From NCBI RefSeq assembly GCF_003545815.1, contig NZ_PDUW01000006.1, positions 186,001 to 250,000 of the forward strand: 64,000 bases of DNA, read 5' to 3'. Position 1 is the first letter of the stretch, and the number at the start of each line of letters is the position of its first letter. The DNA is from Pusillimonas caeni. Lineage in GTDB: Bacteria > Pseudomonadota > Gammaproteobacteria > Burkholderiales > Burkholderiaceae_B. Of this stretch, positions 41,879-51,086 are shown in pieces. The notes under the pieces were generated by a model that worked only from the letters and a program-made list of their open reading frames with translations, had not been told where the DNA came from and ran no database searches. The translations under genes were made by a program, and so were the position numbers.

Positions 41879-42694
41879 ATGCCGAACACAGCCGCTCTGG
41901 CCAAGGCGCCGACCCATGTGCGCATACGCGCGCTGGGCCGCGAGATGGACATCGAGTACAGCCTGATCGCGCCCGAGAAGCGGGACGCCGACCTGATCGT
42001 CTTCCTGCACGAGGGCCTGGGTTCGGCCTCGATGTGGAAAGACTGGCCCGCCCAGCTGTGCGAAGCCGCCGGCTGCCGCGGCCTGGTTTTTTCGCGCTAT
42101 GCCTATGGCGCCAGCACGCCCCGGCCCCCGGATGAAAAATGGTCCGTCGAATACATGCACGACCAGGCCCGCGAGGTCTTGCCGGCGCTGTTCGAGGCCC
42201 TGGGCCTGCAGGACGAAAAACCCGTGCTGCTCGGACATAGCGACGGCGGCTCGATCGCCCTGCTGTATGCCGCCATGTATCCCGACGCGGCCAAGGCCAT
42301 CGTCGTCGCGGCGCCGCACATCTTCGTCGAAGACATTTCCATCGAAAACATCGAAAGAGCCCGCGTCGCCTACTTGGAGACCGATCTGCCCCAACGCCTG
42401 GCGCGCTACCACGACGACCCGGATTCGGCCTTCTGGGGCTGGAACGACATCTGGCTGAATCCCGCCTTTCGCCACTGGAACATCGAGTCCTGCCTGGACA
42501 AGATCCGCTGCCCGATCCTGGCCTTGCAAGGCGTCGACGATGAATACGGCACGCTCGAACAGATTCGAGGGATTAAACGGATTGCAACACATGCAAAGCT
42601 CTGTATCATTGAGCGCTGCCGCCATTCCGCCCACAAAGACCAGCCCGAAACAGTCATCAACGAGGTCACGGATTTCATCCGCGATCTTTCCTGA
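41879..42694 (+). CDS. Alpha/beta hydrolase in the box operon
   Basis: A 271-residue alpha/beta-hydrolase. 'DLIVFLHEGLGSASMWKDWP' gives the oxyanion-hole HEGLGS (an HG-type motif), 'LLGHSDGGSIALLYAAMYP' the nucleophile Ser, and 'CPILALQGVDDEYGTLEQ' and 'IERCRHSAHKDQPE' the Asp and His. Such genes accompany bcl/box clusters in many betaproteobacteria. It may hydrolyse a CoA thioester that accumulates or an enol-lactone. The ATG at 41879 follows the ligase gene stop by a single base, implying translational coupling. The next gene is 61 bp away. Confidence 0.82.
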   Translation: MPNTAALAKAPTHVRIRALGREMDIEYSLIAPEKRDADLIVFLHEGLGSASMWKDWPAQLCEAAGCRGLVFSRYAYGASTPRPPDEKWSVEYMHDQAREVLPALFEALGLQDEKPVLLGHSDGGSIALLYAAMYPDAAKAIVVAAPHIFVEDISIENIERARVAYLETDLPQRLARYHDDPDSAFWGWNDIWLNPAFRHWNIESCLDKIRCPILALQGVDDEYGTLEQIRGIKRIATHAKLCIIERCRHSAHKDQPETVINEVTDFIRDLS

Positions 42695-42755
42695 ACCGCG
42701 CGCCCTCTTGCGCATCCCTGAAGTCATCCCTTTTCATAAAAAACAGGAGTAGGCA

Positions 42756-43913
42756 ATGAAAAAAATCTTCACCCATACCGCCCTGGCCACGGCGCTTGCA
42801 CTCAGCGCCGGCAGTGCGTTCGCCGCCGTCAAGGTCGGCTTCATGCTGCCGTACAGCGGCACGTACGCCAAGCTGGGCGAAGCCATCGAAAACGGCTTCA
42901 AGCTGTATGTGCAAGAGCAAGGCGGCAAGCTGGCCGGCCAAGAGGTCCAGTACTTCAAGGTCGACGATGAATCCAATCCCTCGAAGGGCCCCGAGAACGC
43001 CAACCGCCTGATCAAGCGCGACGGCGTCGACATCCTGGTCGGCACCGTGCACTCGGGCGTGGCCATGGCCCTGGCCAAGGCGGCCAACGATTCCGACACC
43101 ACCCTCATCATTCCGAACGCCGGCGCCGACGCCATCACCGGGCCCCTGTGCAGCAAGAACGTGTTCCGTTCTTCGTTCTCGAACTGGCAGCCCGGCTATG
43201 CCATGGGCGCCGTGGCGGCCGAAAACGGCGACAAAACCGCCGTCACCATTTCCTGGAACTACGCGGCCGGCAAAGAGTCCACCGACGGCTTCAAAGAGTC
43301 CTTCGAGAAGGCCGGCGGCAAGGTCGTCAAGCACCTCACCCTGCCGTTCCCCAACGTCGAGTTCCAGCCTCTGCTGACAGAAATCGCCTCGCTCAAGCCC
43401 GATGCGGTCTACACCTTCTTTGCCGGCGGCGGCGCCGTCAAGTTCGTTCAGGACTATGCCGCGGCCGGCCTGAAAGACTCGATTCCCCTGTATGGCGCCG
43501 GCTTCCTCACCGACGGCACGCTCGAAGCCCAGGGCGCATCGGCCCAGGGCCTGCAGACCGCGCTGCACTATGCCGACGGCCTGGATACGCCGCGCGACAA
43601 CAAGTTCCGCGAAGACTACATCAAGAACTTCCCGCAGCTTCCGCCCGACGTCTACGCCGTGCAGGGCTACGACGCCGCGCAGATGCTCGAAGCGGGCCTG
43701 AAGGCCGTGGACGGCGACATCAGCAAGAAGGACGCCATGCGCGACGCCATCCGCAGCGCCAAGATCGACAGCCCGCGCGGCGAGTTCACGCTGTCCAAGG
43801 CCGGCAACCCGGTGCAGGACATGTATCTGCGCAAGGTCGAAGGCGACAAGAACCAGTTCGTGAAGATCGCGGTCGAAAAACTGGCCGACCCCGCTCGCGG
43901 CTGCAAGCTGTAA
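42756..43913 (+). CDS. Branched-chain-type ABC transporter substrate-binding protein of the box cluster
   Basis: A 385-residue periplasmic binding protein with a signal peptide of about 23 residues ('MKKIFTHTALATALALSAGS' then AFA). The mature part 'VKVGFMLPYSGTYAKLGEAI' and 'HSGVAMALAKAANDSDTTLI' follow the LivJ fold. It follows the box hydrolase gene and precedes the permease genes, so it probably collects benzoate or a related aromatic acid. An AGGAG site precedes the ATG. The long hairpin behind it (43924-43960) is expected to protect this messenger and lower expression of the permeases. Confidence 0.87.
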   Translation: MKKIFTHTALATALALSAGSAFAAVKVGFMLPYSGTYAKLGEAIENGFKLYVQEQGGKLAGQEVQYFKVDDESNPSKGPENANRLIKRDGVDILVGTVHSGVAMALAKAANDSDTTLIIPNAGADAITGPLCSKNVFRSSFSNWQPGYAMGAVAAENGDKTAVTISWNYAAGKESTDGFKESFEKAGGKVVKHLTLPFPNVEFQPLLTEIASLKPDAVYTFFAGGGAVKFVQDYAAAGLKDSIPLYGAGFLTDGTLEAQGASAQGLQTALHYADGLDTPRDNKFREDYIKNFPQLPPDVYAVQGYDAAQMLEAGLKAVDGDISKKDAMRDAIRSAKIDSPRGEFTLSKAGNPVQDMYLRKVEGDKNQFVKIAVEKLADPARGCKL

Positions 43914-43923
43914 ATCCGTACCC

Positions 43924-43960
43924 GCAAGGGGCGCGTGCGCGCGGCGCGCGCGCCCCTTGC
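43924..43960 (+). other. Long GC hairpin between the binding-protein gene and the permease gene
   Basis: A perfect 12-bp stem (43924-43935 with 43949-43960) with a self-complementary GC-rich loop follows the binding-protein stop by 10 bases. There is no T-run. Such intercistronic hairpins after binding-protein genes usually block 3' decay so that the receptor outnumbers the membrane parts. Confidence 0.65.
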
Positions 43961-43983
43961 CCCGTTGAACCAAAGGAATATTC

Positions 43984-44862
43984 GTGGACCCGGCCATCCT
44001 CCTGATCCAGTGCCTGAACGCCGTGCAATACGGCCTGTTGCTTTTCCTCGTCGCCAGCGGCCTGACCCTCATCTTCGGCATCATGGGCATCATCAATCTG
44101 GCCCATGGCAGCTTCTACATGATCGGCGCCTACATGGCCTTTGCGCTGCAGCCGCTCGTGGCCCAGTATCTGGGCGGGGGCTTTGTCCTGACCGTGCTGG
44201 TGTGCGTGGTGCTGGCCACGGTGCTGGGGTATTTCCTCGAGTGGGCCTTCTACAGCTACCTGTACACGCGCGAGCACCTTCAGCAGGTGCTCATGACCTA
44301 CGGCCTCATCCTCGTCTTTGAAGAACTGCGCAGCATCATCGTGGGCAACGACGTGCACGGCGTGCCGGTGCCCTCGTGGCTGACCGGCTCGGTGCGCCTG
44401 GGCGACGTCATGACCTATCCCGTGTATCGGCTCTTCATCTCGCTGGTGTGCATCCTGGTCGCCGCGCTGATGTTCTGGGTGCTCACGCGCACCCGGCTGG
44501 GCATGATGATCCGCGCCGGTGCCAGCAACCGCGAAATGATCAATTCGCTGGGCATCGACATCAACCGGCTGTTCCGCATCGTGTTCGCCATCGGCGTGGC
44601 GCTGGCCGCGCTGGCCGGCGCCATCGCCGCCCCGGTCTCCTCGGTGTATCCCGGCATGGGCAACGCGGTACTGATCATCTGCTTCGTGGTGGTGGTCATC
44701 GGCGGCATCGGCTCCATCAAGGGCGCTTTCCTGGCCGCCATGCTGGTGGGCTTCGTCGACACCTTCGGACAGGTGTTCTTCCCGGCCGCCGCGGGCGTCA
44801 TGGTCTACCTGCTGATGGCCGCCATTCTTCTGTTCAAGCCCGAAGGGCTCTTCAAACACTGA
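43984..44862 (+). CDS. ABC transporter permease, LivH type (box cluster)
   Basis: A 292-residue permease with eight or nine hydrophobic segments. 'LLLFLVASGLTLIFGIMGII' followed by NLAHG is the LivH hallmark, and 'VVIGGIGSIKGAFLAAMLVG' is its C-terminal signature. I start it at the GTG at 43984, placed after an AAAGGAA ribosome-binding site; no upstream ATG exists in a good position. It follows the hairpin after the binding-protein gene and precedes the LivM-type gene by 15 bp. Substrate probably an aromatic acid from context. Confidence 0.9.
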   Translation: MDPAILLIQCLNAVQYGLLLFLVASGLTLIFGIMGIINLAHGSFYMIGAYMAFALQPLVAQYLGGGFVLTVLVCVVLATVLGYFLEWAFYSYLYTREHLQQVLMTYGLILVFEELRSIIVGNDVHGVPVPSWLTGSVRLGDVMTYPVYRLFISLVCILVAALMFWVLTRTRLGMMIRAGASNREMINSLGIDINRLFRIVFAIGVALAALAGAIAAPVSSVYPGMGNAVLIICFVVVVIGGIGSIKGAFLAAMLVGFVDTFGQVFFPAAAGVMVYLLMAAILLFKPEGLFKH

Positions 44863-44877
44863 CAAGGCTGACCACGC

Positions 44878-45876
44878 ATGCGTTTCATTCTTCGTGCCAT
44901 TTTGCTGTTGGTGCTGCTGGCGCTGGTGCTGTCCTTGCCCTCGTTCGCCACCAGCTACTATCTGGGCCTGGTCGTCAAGATCATGATCTACGCCCTGTTC
45001 GCGCTCAGCCTGCAACTGCTGGTGGGCTGTACCGGCCTGGTCAGCCTGGGGCATTCGGCCTTCTTCGGCATCGCCGCCTATTTCGTCACGCTGCTCTCGC
45101 CCGAGTCGGGCGCGGGCAATATGCTGTGGCTGCTGCCCGGCGCCATACTGGCGGCCATGGCCTACGCCGTGGTCACCGGCGCGCTGGCGCTGCGCACCAA
45201 GGGCATTTATTTCATCATGGTCACGCTGGCCTTTGCCCAGATGGCCTATTACGTCTTTCACGACACGGCGCTGGGCGGCGGCACCGACGGCATCTATCTT
45301 TACTTCCGTCCCGAGATCCGCCTGGGCGACTGGGTCGTGCTCAATATCGACGACCAGTTCGTGTTCTACGTGTTCACGCTGGTCTGCCTGCTGCTGACCT
45401 GGCTCTTCCTGGCCCTGCTGATGCGCTCGCGCTTCGGCGCGGCCCTGACCGGCATCCGGGTCAACGAGCAGCGCATGCGCGCCGCGGGTTTTTCAACCTT
45501 CAAGTACAAGCTCATCGCCTACATCATCGGCTGCGGCCTGGCCGGCGTGGCAGGCTTTCTGTATGCGGTCAAGGACGGCTATGTGAACCCCGAACTGCTC
45601 GCCTGGGAGCAATCGGGCCTGGTGCTGCTCATGGTCATCCTGGGCGGCATGGGCCGCCTGTGGGGCGCCATCGTCGGGGCCGTCGCGCTGACCCTGCTGC
45701 AAGAGGTCTTCCAGTCGCACGCGCTGTTCGGCGAATTCGCCAGCAGGTGGCACCTGACCTTCGGCCTGGCCATCATCGCGCTGGTCGCCGCCCTGCCGCA
45801 AGGGCTGGCCGGTCTGCCCGATCAGTGGCGCAACCGGCGCCGTCCCAAGTCCATCTCCTCGGCTTCGGCCCAGTAA
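44878..45876 (+). CDS. ABC transporter permease, LivM type (box cluster)
   Basis: A 332-residue hydrophobic permease. 'LQLLVGCTGLVSLGHSAFFG' and 'VILGGMGRLWGAIVGAVALT' identify LivM. The first segment is 'FILRAILLLVLLALVLSLPS', a membrane anchor. It lies 15 bp after the LivH-type gene and 10 bp before the LivG-type ATPase gene. Together with the binding protein at 42756 and the ATPases it makes a complete five-gene importer in the box regulon. Confidence 0.9.
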   Translation: MRFILRAILLLVLLALVLSLPSFATSYYLGLVVKIMIYALFALSLQLLVGCTGLVSLGHSAFFGIAAYFVTLLSPESGAGNMLWLLPGAILAAMAYAVVTGALALRTKGIYFIMVTLAFAQMAYYVFHDTALGGGTDGIYLYFRPEIRLGDWVVLNIDDQFVFYVFTLVCLLLTWLFLALLMRSRFGAALTGIRVNEQRMRAAGFSTFKYKLIAYIIGCGLAGVAGFLYAVKDGYVNPELLAWEQSGLVLLMVILGGMGRLWGAIVGAVALTLLQEVFQSHALFGEFASRWHLTFGLAIIALVAALPQGLAGLPDQWRNRRRPKSISSASAQ

Positions 45877-45886
45877 AGGCAGTACC

Positions 45887-46633
45887 ATGACGCAAACCCT
45901 GCTATCGGCCAAGCACATCACGCGCCGCTTCGGCGGCCTGACGGCCATCGACAATGTGTCGCTCGAGCTCAAGCGCGGCGCCGTGCACGCCGTCATCGGC
46001 ACCAACGGCGCGGGCAAATCCACCCTGGTCAGCGTCCTGTCGGGCGAACTGGCGCCCAACGAGGGCACCATTCACCTGAACCAGGAGAACATCACCGACT
46101 GGCCCCAGCCCCGCCGCGCGCGGGCCGGCATGGGCCGCAGCTACCAGCGCACCACCATTTTTCCCTCCCTCACCGTGCACGAAAACTGCCGCCTCACCGC
46201 GCAGGCCAATCATCAGCACTTCTGGAGCTGGACACCGGCCCGCCGCTGCACGCAAAGCAACGAAGCGGCCGACCGGGCGCTCGAACTGGCGGGCCTGACG
46301 GGCTTTCGCGACCAGACCGCCGGGCTGCTTTCGCACGGCGGCAAGCGCCAGCTCGAAATCGCCATGAGCCTGTCCACCCATCCCACGGTCCTGCTGCTGG
46401 ACGAGCCGCTGGCCGGCATGGGCTCTGAAGAAACCGACCGCATGCTCAACCTGCTGGCCTCGCTCAAGAGCGAGCACGCCATCCTGCTGGTCGAACACGA
46501 CATGGACGCCGTCTTTCGCATTTCCGACGAAATCACCGTCATGGTCAATGGCGCGGTCATCGCCCATGGCGACCCGGTCAGCATCAAGGCCAACCCGCTG
46601 GTGCAGACGGCTTATCTCGGAGACGAAGAATGA
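45887..46633 (+). CDS. ABC transporter ATP-binding protein, LivG type (box cluster)
   Basis: A 248-residue ATPase with Walker A 'GTNGAGKSTLVSVLSG', the Q-loop region 'RARAGMGRSYQRTTIFPSLT', a signature region 'LLSHGGKRQLEIAMSLS' and Walker B 'VLLLDEPLAGMG'. The signature SHGG in place of LSYG/LSGG is common in LivG. The stop overlaps the next ATPase gene by 4 bp (ATGA), so they are coupled. It pairs with the LivF-type protein at 46630. Confidence 0.92.
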   Translation: MTQTLLSAKHITRRFGGLTAIDNVSLELKRGAVHAVIGTNGAGKSTLVSVLSGELAPNEGTIHLNQENITDWPQPRRARAGMGRSYQRTTIFPSLTVHENCRLTAQANHQHFWSWTPARRCTQSNEAADRALELAGLTGFRDQTAGLLSHGGKRQLEIAMSLSTHPTVLLLDEPLAGMGSEETDRMLNLLASLKSEHAILLVEHDMDAVFRISDEITVMVNGAVIAHGDPVSIKANPLVQTAYLGDEE

Positions 46634-47340
46634 CGACGCTGATCGAAGCCTGCGGGCTGCATACCTACTACGGCGCCAGCCACGTGCTGCACGGCATCGA
46701 CCTGCGCATCGAAGCGGGCGAATCGATCGGGCTGCTGGGCCGCAACGGCATGGGCAAGACCACGCTGATCCGCACCGTCATGGGCCATCTGGCCCCAGCG
46801 CAGGGCAAGATCGTCATCCGCGGCCAGGACAACACCCGCGCCCAGCCGCATCAGATCGCCCGCCAGGGCGTGGCCTACGTGCCCGAAGGGCGCGGCATCT
46901 TCCCCAACCTGGACGTGCGCGAAAACCTGCTGGTGGCCGCCCGCCCCGGCTACAAGGGCCGCAAGGACTGGACCTACCAGCGCGTGCTGGACACCTTTCC
47001 GCGCCTGACCGAGCGCCTGGGCCATGGCGGCCAGCAGCTTTCCGGCGGCGAACAGCAAATGCTGGCCATCGGCCGCGCGCTCATGACCAATCCGGACATC
47101 CTCATCCTGGACGAGGCCACCGAAGGCCTGGCGCCGCTCATCATCAACGAGATCTGGCGCATCATCGAAGCCATCCGCGATACCGGCGTAGCCACCCTCA
47201 TCGTGGACCGCAACTACCGCAAGGTGCTCACCCATACCGATCGCTGCGTGGTGCTGGAAAAAGGCAAGGTGGTCGAACAGCGCGACAGCGCCACGCTAGC
47301 CAGCCAGACCGAACTGCTGACGCGGTATCTGGGGGTGTAG
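46630..47340 (+). CDS. ABC transporter ATP-binding protein, LivF type (box cluster)
   Basis: A 236-residue ATPase with Walker A 'GRNGMGKTTLIRTVMG', the 'YVPEGRGIFPNLDVRENL' segment typical of LivF, signature 'LSGGEQQMLAIGRALM' and Walker B 'ILILDEATEGLAP'. It is the last gene of the plus-strand box operon and ends 32 bp before the convergent BrnA-like gene. I see no strong terminator in that gap. Confidence 0.92.
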   Translation: MTTLIEACGLHTYYGASHVLHGIDLRIEAGESIGLLGRNGMGKTTLIRTVMGHLAPAQGKIVIRGQDNTRAQPHQIARQGVAYVPEGRGIFPNLDVRENLLVAARPGYKGRKDWTYQRVLDTFPRLTERLGHGGQQLSGGEQQMLAIGRALMTNPDILILDEATEGLAPLIINEIWRIIEAIRDTGVATLIVDRNYRKVLTHTDRCVVLEKGKVVEQRDSATLASQTELLTRYLGV

Positions 47341-47372
47341 GGGTGCAGGCTTATGCCGACGGCGCTTCAGTC

Positions 47373-47666
47373 TTAAAACGTCGTCGGCTTGCGTTCATGG
47401 CTTGCGGATCGTCCTGCTACATCGGACTCCAGCACCATTCTCACATAGCGGGTATATGGAATGCCTTTGGCCTTGGCCTTGGCTTTTACCGCCTCGAGCA
47501 GCGAGGCGGGCAGGCGCATATTGAGCGCGGCTGACTTGGGTTCGACTTCGAAATGCATGGGTTGAAAGCCCGATAGATCATATTCGGACAGATCGGCCTC
47601 GGCGACGAACCGTTCGGCTTCGGCATCGCTGCGTATCGAAGGCATCGGTTTAGCTTTGTTTCGCAT
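47373..47666 (-). CDS. BrnA-family antitoxin
   Basis: A 97-residue BrnA-like antitoxin. It carries 'SEYDLSGFQPMHFEVEP' and a ribbon-helix-helix C-terminal half 'ALNMRLPASLLEAVKAKAKA' with 'YTRYVRMVLES', as in CopG-type binding domains. I chose the ATG at 47666; longer frames run further into the toxin gene. It overlaps the BrnT gene upstream by 17 bp, the usual toxin-first order of BrnTA. The antitoxin should bind both the toxin and the operon promoter. Confidence 0.85.
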   Translation of the reverse strand: MRNKAKPMPSIRSDAEAERFVAEADLSEYDLSGFQPMHFEVEPKSAALNMRLPASLLEAVKAKAKAKGIPYTRYVRMVLESDVAGRSASHERKPTTF

Positions 47667-47949
47667 AATGTGCAACCTCCTTCTTATGCATATACCGGGC
47701 GCTGATGGGCCGTAGGACAGCCTGTCCGCTGACATGCTTCAGCACAAACACCAGGAATACATATCGGCCAGTTGGCGTTCTCCCGATTGCACGCATGCGT
47801 GGCTCGCCGGGATGAGGATCGGCCATCACCATGGGCGCTTTCAGCAGCACTGCTTCAATCTCGGCCAGGGATACGCCATGCTTGCCGCATTTCGGCCAAT
47901 TGCCGCTGTCCCAGTCGAAGCCCGCTATCCTTATGCGTTGATTATACAT
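47650..47949 (-). CDS. brnT: BrnT-family toxin
   Basis: A 99-residue RelE-fold ribonuclease toxin. The opening 'IAGFDWDSGNWPKCGKHGVS' and 'AEIEAVL' with 'RMRAIGRTPTGRYVFLVFV' and the closing 'LRPISARYMHKKEVAHY' are the BrnT pattern, including the Arg/Glu residues of the active site. Such toxins block translation and are silenced by BrnA. The ATG at 47949 lies within an imperfect palindrome at 47945-47957 that may be an autoregulatory site. It is the first gene of the module. Confidence 0.88.
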   Translation of the reverse strand: MYNQRIRIAGFDWDSGNWPKCGKHGVSLAEIEAVLLKAPMVMADPHPGEPRMRAIGRTPTGRYVFLVFVLKHVSGQAVLRPISARYMHKKEVAHYAKQS

Positions 47950-47957
47950 AATGTGTA
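47945..47957. promoter_or_regulatory. Possible BrnA operator at the brnT start
   Basis: TACATAATGTGTA (13 bp) is an imperfect palindrome with outer TACA and TGTA arms and spans the start codon of brnT. BrnA-type antitoxins autoregulate at their promoter, so this is a candidate site. The symmetry is partial and chance cannot be excluded. The following 200 bp up to 48159 contain no gene and no clear hairpin. Confidence 0.35.
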
Positions 47958-48159
47958 GACAAACGTATTACATTACCTGGAAGCGTCGGAGGACGCACTT
48001 GCCCAATCAGGCGCGCAAGCAATCAAATTAGGGTAAGCAGGCGGAAAAGGACATTAGGCAAACTCGCCCGGCCGGACGAGAAGGCCACCCCGGATAAGCG
48101 CAGCGAAAGCGAATTCGCCTCTTCCTTGCGCCGCCGGGCAATGCGGATGGCGAAGAAGA

Positions 48160-49293
48160 CTAGGCTGTGAAGGCCGCCGCGGCGCGGCCCAGCCTGTCAT
48201 TGACGGCGCGCCAGGGCGCTGAGCGGGGGGGCTGCTCGAAGATCAGGCGGGTGTAGCCGCCCTGATCCAGGCGGCGCAGCAATGCGTAGAGCTCGCGGGC
48301 GTAGGCATCGGGCTGCGCCGGCGCCGCAAAGCAATCCACGCCGGGGCCCAAGGCGAAAGCATCTTGGGGCGGTTCGAACATGACGCAGGCCACACGGCCC
48401 TCATGGGACTTGACGCCGTCCAGCAGCGCCAGCATCTCTTGCCGCGGCAATACCCGCAAAGGCGTGCGAGGCGCATAGTGGGCCTTGAGCGAACCGGAAA
48501 CGCGAGGCGCGTGAGCATGCGCCTGTCCCTGCTCCTGGTTTTGGCTCTGATCCTGAGCTGTGCCTCGCTCTAGCGCCCGTACTTGCTCGTGCTGCCGCGC
48601 AGGGTCCGCATCGCGCGCATCGGCGTCCCCCTCGGCGGGGATGAGGTCCGCGGGCGCAAGGCCCAGCACTTCGCCGATCTCGGCGGCCGTGATGTGGCCT
48701 GGGCGCAGAATAATCGGCCCCACCCCCCGCTCCAGGCGAGAAAGATCCAGTATGGTCGATTCGATACCTACCTCCGAGGCGCCGCCCTCGAGGATGAGCA
48801 AGTCCTCTTCGGCCATGGCGGGGAATTCGGCCCGCACGTGTTCGGCAAGGGTGGGAGACACTTGGCCGAACTGATTCGCCGAAGGCGCGGCGACGCCGCC
48901 ATGGCCGCCCTTCAGCTCGGCAAAGCGGCGCAGCAAGGCCTGGGCGACAGGATGCGACGGGCAGCGCAGTCCGATGCTGTCCTGGCCGCCGGCCACGTCC
49001 GCGGGAATGCGGTCGGCTCGGGGCAGGATGAGGGTCAGCGGCCCCGGCCAGAAGGCATCGATCAGCAAGTGCGCCTGGGGCGGCACCTGCGCCGCCCAAT
49101 AGCCGAGGCCGGCGCCGGGCGCCAGATGAACGATGACGGGATGGTTCGCCGGCCGGCCCTTGGCCGCATAGATGCGCGCAATGGCCTGCACGTTTTCAGC
49201 GTCCGCCCCCAAGCCATATACAGTTTCGGTCGGAAAGGCGACGAGGCCGCCGTCCAGCAGGCGCCGGGCGGCCCGCTCGATCACTGCTTCCAT
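48160..49293 (-). CDS. L-threonylcarbamoyladenylate synthase, Sua5 type
   Basis: This 377-residue enzyme makes threonylcarbamoyl-AMP for the tRNA modification t6A. The N-terminal YrdC domain (about 1-200) has '[18 protein letters not shown]', '[13 protein letters not shown]' and '[13 protein letters not shown]'. The C-terminal Sua5 domain is joined by a Gln/Ala-rich linker (about 228-260). The long two-domain form distinguishes it from short TsaC. The start overlaps the end of purK by 13 bp, so it is the last gene of the purine run. Confidence 0.92.
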   Translation of the reverse strand: MEAVIERAARRLLDGGLVAFPTETVYGLGADAENVQAIARIYAAKGRPANHPVIVHLAPGAGLGYWAAQVPPQAHLLIDAFWPGPLTLILPRADRIPADVAGGQDSIGLRCPSHPVAQALLRRFAELKGGHGGVAAPSANQFGQVSPTLAEHVRAEFPAMAEEDLLILEGGASEVGIESTILDLSRLERGVGPIILRPGHITAAEIGEVLGLAPADLIPAEGDADARDADPARQHEQVRALERGTAQDQSQNQEQGQAHAHAPRVSGSLKAHYAPRTPLRVLPRQEMLALLDGVKSHEGRVACVMFEPPQDAFALGPGVDCFAAPAQPDAYARELYALLRRLDQGGYTRLIFEQPPRSAPWRAVNDRLGRAAAAFTA

Positions 49294-50465
49294 TGGATTC
49301 CCAGCGCCGCGGCAACGTCACGCGCGCGGCCGCGCGCCGCTTCGAGCGTGTCGCCCAATACCGTGACGTGGCCCATCTTGCGGGCACGGCGTGCCTCGGC
49401 CTTGCCGTAGAGATGCAGCTTGGCGCCGGGCACGCGCAACACCCCGGTCCAATCGGGCTCGCGCAGGCCGCCCTGGCCGTCGAACCAGACATCGCCCAAT
49501 ATATTCAACATGACCGAAGCGCACAGGCAGGAAGGATCGCCCAGCGGCTGGCCGGCCATGGTGCGGGCCTGCTGTTCGAACTGGCTGCTGATGCAGGCGT
49601 CGATCGTATAGTGCCCGCTGTTGTGAGGCCGCGGCGCCATTTCGTTTGCTACCAGCCGCCCGTCGTTCAGCACGAAGAACTCGACGCACAGCACCCCGAC
49701 ATAATTCAATGCATGAGCAATATCTTGAGCGATGCGCGCCGCGGTCCGATGGAAGGCCTGGGCCACCCTCGCACCCGCAGGTTCGACCGTGGAAACCGCC
49801 AGAATGCCGTCACGATGCTCGTTCACGGAAGGCGCATAGGCCACGGCCTCGCCATGCACGTTGCGCGCGACCACCACGGAAATCTCGCTGGTAAGCGGCA
49901 CCAGCGCCTCGAGCACGCAAGGGACGCGCCCCATCGATTCCCATGCCGCCAGCGCTTCGGCGCGGCCGGCGACGCGCGCCTGGCCCTTGCCGTCGTAGCC
50001 GAGGCGGGCGGACTTCAGAATGCCGGGAAATAATTCCTGACCGGCCTCGTCGAGGTCGCCCGGCTGCACGACAGGCATATGCGGCGCCACAGGCACGCCT
50101 GCCTGCGCCAGAAAGGCCTTCTCGGCGATGCGGTCCTGCGCAACGGCCACTGAACGGGAGCCGGGACTGACGCGAACGCTCTGTTCCAGCCGCGCCAGGC
50201 TTTGCGCGGGCACGTTCTCGAACTCCGTCGTGACCGCGGCGCACAGTCCGGCCAGCCGGTCCAGCGCCTGCTCGTCATCGTACTCCGCCCGGATGTGCAG
50301 GTCGGCCACCACGCCCGCCGGACACTCCGCGGCGGGGTCCAGCACGGCGACCTTGTAGCCCATGCTTTGCGCGGCGTGGCAGAACATGCGTCCCAACTGG
50401 CCGCCGCCGAGCATGCCGAGCCAGTTGCCCGGCGCGATCACGGAAGCATCGGAAGATTTATTCAT
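49281..50465 (-). CDS. purK: 5-(Carboxyamino)imidazole ribonucleotide synthase
   Basis: PurK carboxylates AIR to N5-CAIR with ATP and bicarbonate, in de novo purine synthesis. The 394-residue ATP-grasp protein opens '[19 protein letters not shown]' and contains '[15 protein letters not shown]', '[18 protein letters not shown]' and '[18 protein letters not shown]'. It follows purE by 36 bp and overlaps the Sua5-type gene by 13 bp on the minus strand. Confidence 0.95.
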   Translation of the reverse strand: MNKSSDASVIAPGNWLGMLGGGQLGRMFCHAAQSMGYKVAVLDPAAECPAGVVADLHIRAEYDDEQALDRLAGLCAAVTTEFENVPAQSLARLEQSVRVSPGSRSVAVAQDRIAEKAFLAQAGVPVAPHMPVVQPGDLDEAGQELFPGILKSARLGYDGKGQARVAGRAEALAAWESMGRVPCVLEALVPLTSEISVVVARNVHGEAVAYAPSVNEHRDGILAVSTVEPAGARVAQAFHRTAARIAQDIAHALNYVGVLCVEFFVLNDGRLVANEMAPRPHNSGHYTIDACISSQFEQQARTMAGQPLGDPSCLCASVMLNILGDVWFDGQGGLREPDWTGVLRVPGAKLHLYGKAEARRARKMGHVTVLGDTLEAARGRARDVAAALGIQWKQ

Positions 50466-50501
50466 GTTGGATGGATGTTGTGCCCGCGTTGAAAAAGGAA
50501 A

Positions 50502-51038
50502 TCAGCCCGCCCGGCCGGATGCGGGCGGCGGGACGACCATGTTGCGCGCGGCCTCGGTCTGCCTGGCCCGGAAAGCGTCGAGCTTGTCGCGCAGCGCGGG
50601 ATCGGTAACCGCCATGCAGGCGATGGCGTGCAAGGCGGCGTTGGCCGCGCCCGCCTCGCCGATGGCGAAAGTGGCGACCGGCACGCCCTTGGGCATCTGC
50701 ACGATGGAAAGCAGGGAATCCTCGCCTCGGAGATAGCGCGACGGCACGGGCACGCCATAGACGGGGACCGGCGTGAGCGCGGCCATCATGCCGGGCAGAT
50801 GGGCTGCGCCGCCCGCGCCGGCAATGATGCCGCGCAAGCCCCGCTGCGCCGCCTGCGCGCCGTACTGCGCCATGTCGCCGGGCATGCGGTGCGCCGAGAT
50901 GACGCGGGTTTCGTGGGCCACGCCGAAGTCGCTCAGCATGTCCGCCGCGTGTTTCATGATGTCCCAGTCGCTGGACGACCCCATGATGATGCCGATCAGC
51001 GGGCGCTCATCGGTGGACGTGTCGGCGAAGGTGCTCAT
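50502..51038 (-). CDS. purE: 5-(Carboxyamino)imidazole ribonucleotide mutase
   Basis: PurE converts N5-CAIR to CAIR. The 178-residue protein has the class I signature '[20 protein letters not shown]' (key residues MGSxSD), 'SAHRMPGDM', '[13 protein letters not shown]' and '[20 protein letters not shown]'. It acts right after PurK, whose gene is 36 bp downstream. purC is 48 bp upstream. The order purC-purE-purK is a compact purine unit. Confidence 0.95.
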   Translation of the reverse strand: MSTFADTSTDERPLIGIIMGSSSDWDIMKHAADMLSDFGVAHETRVISAHRMPGDMAQYGAQAAQRGLRGIIAGAGGAAHLPGMMAALTPVPVYGVPVPSRYLRGEDSLLSIVQMPKGVPVATFAIGEAGAANAALHAIACMAVTDPALRDKLDAFRARQTEAARNMVVPPPASGRAG

Positions 51039-51086
51039 AAGCGTATCGGCAAAAAGGCCCGGCGCGCGGGCAAAGGAGTACGGGGA

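Noticed and set aside
47341-47372. Terminator between the LivF-type gene and the BrnA gene
   Set aside because: The 32-bp gap has no convincing inverted repeat.
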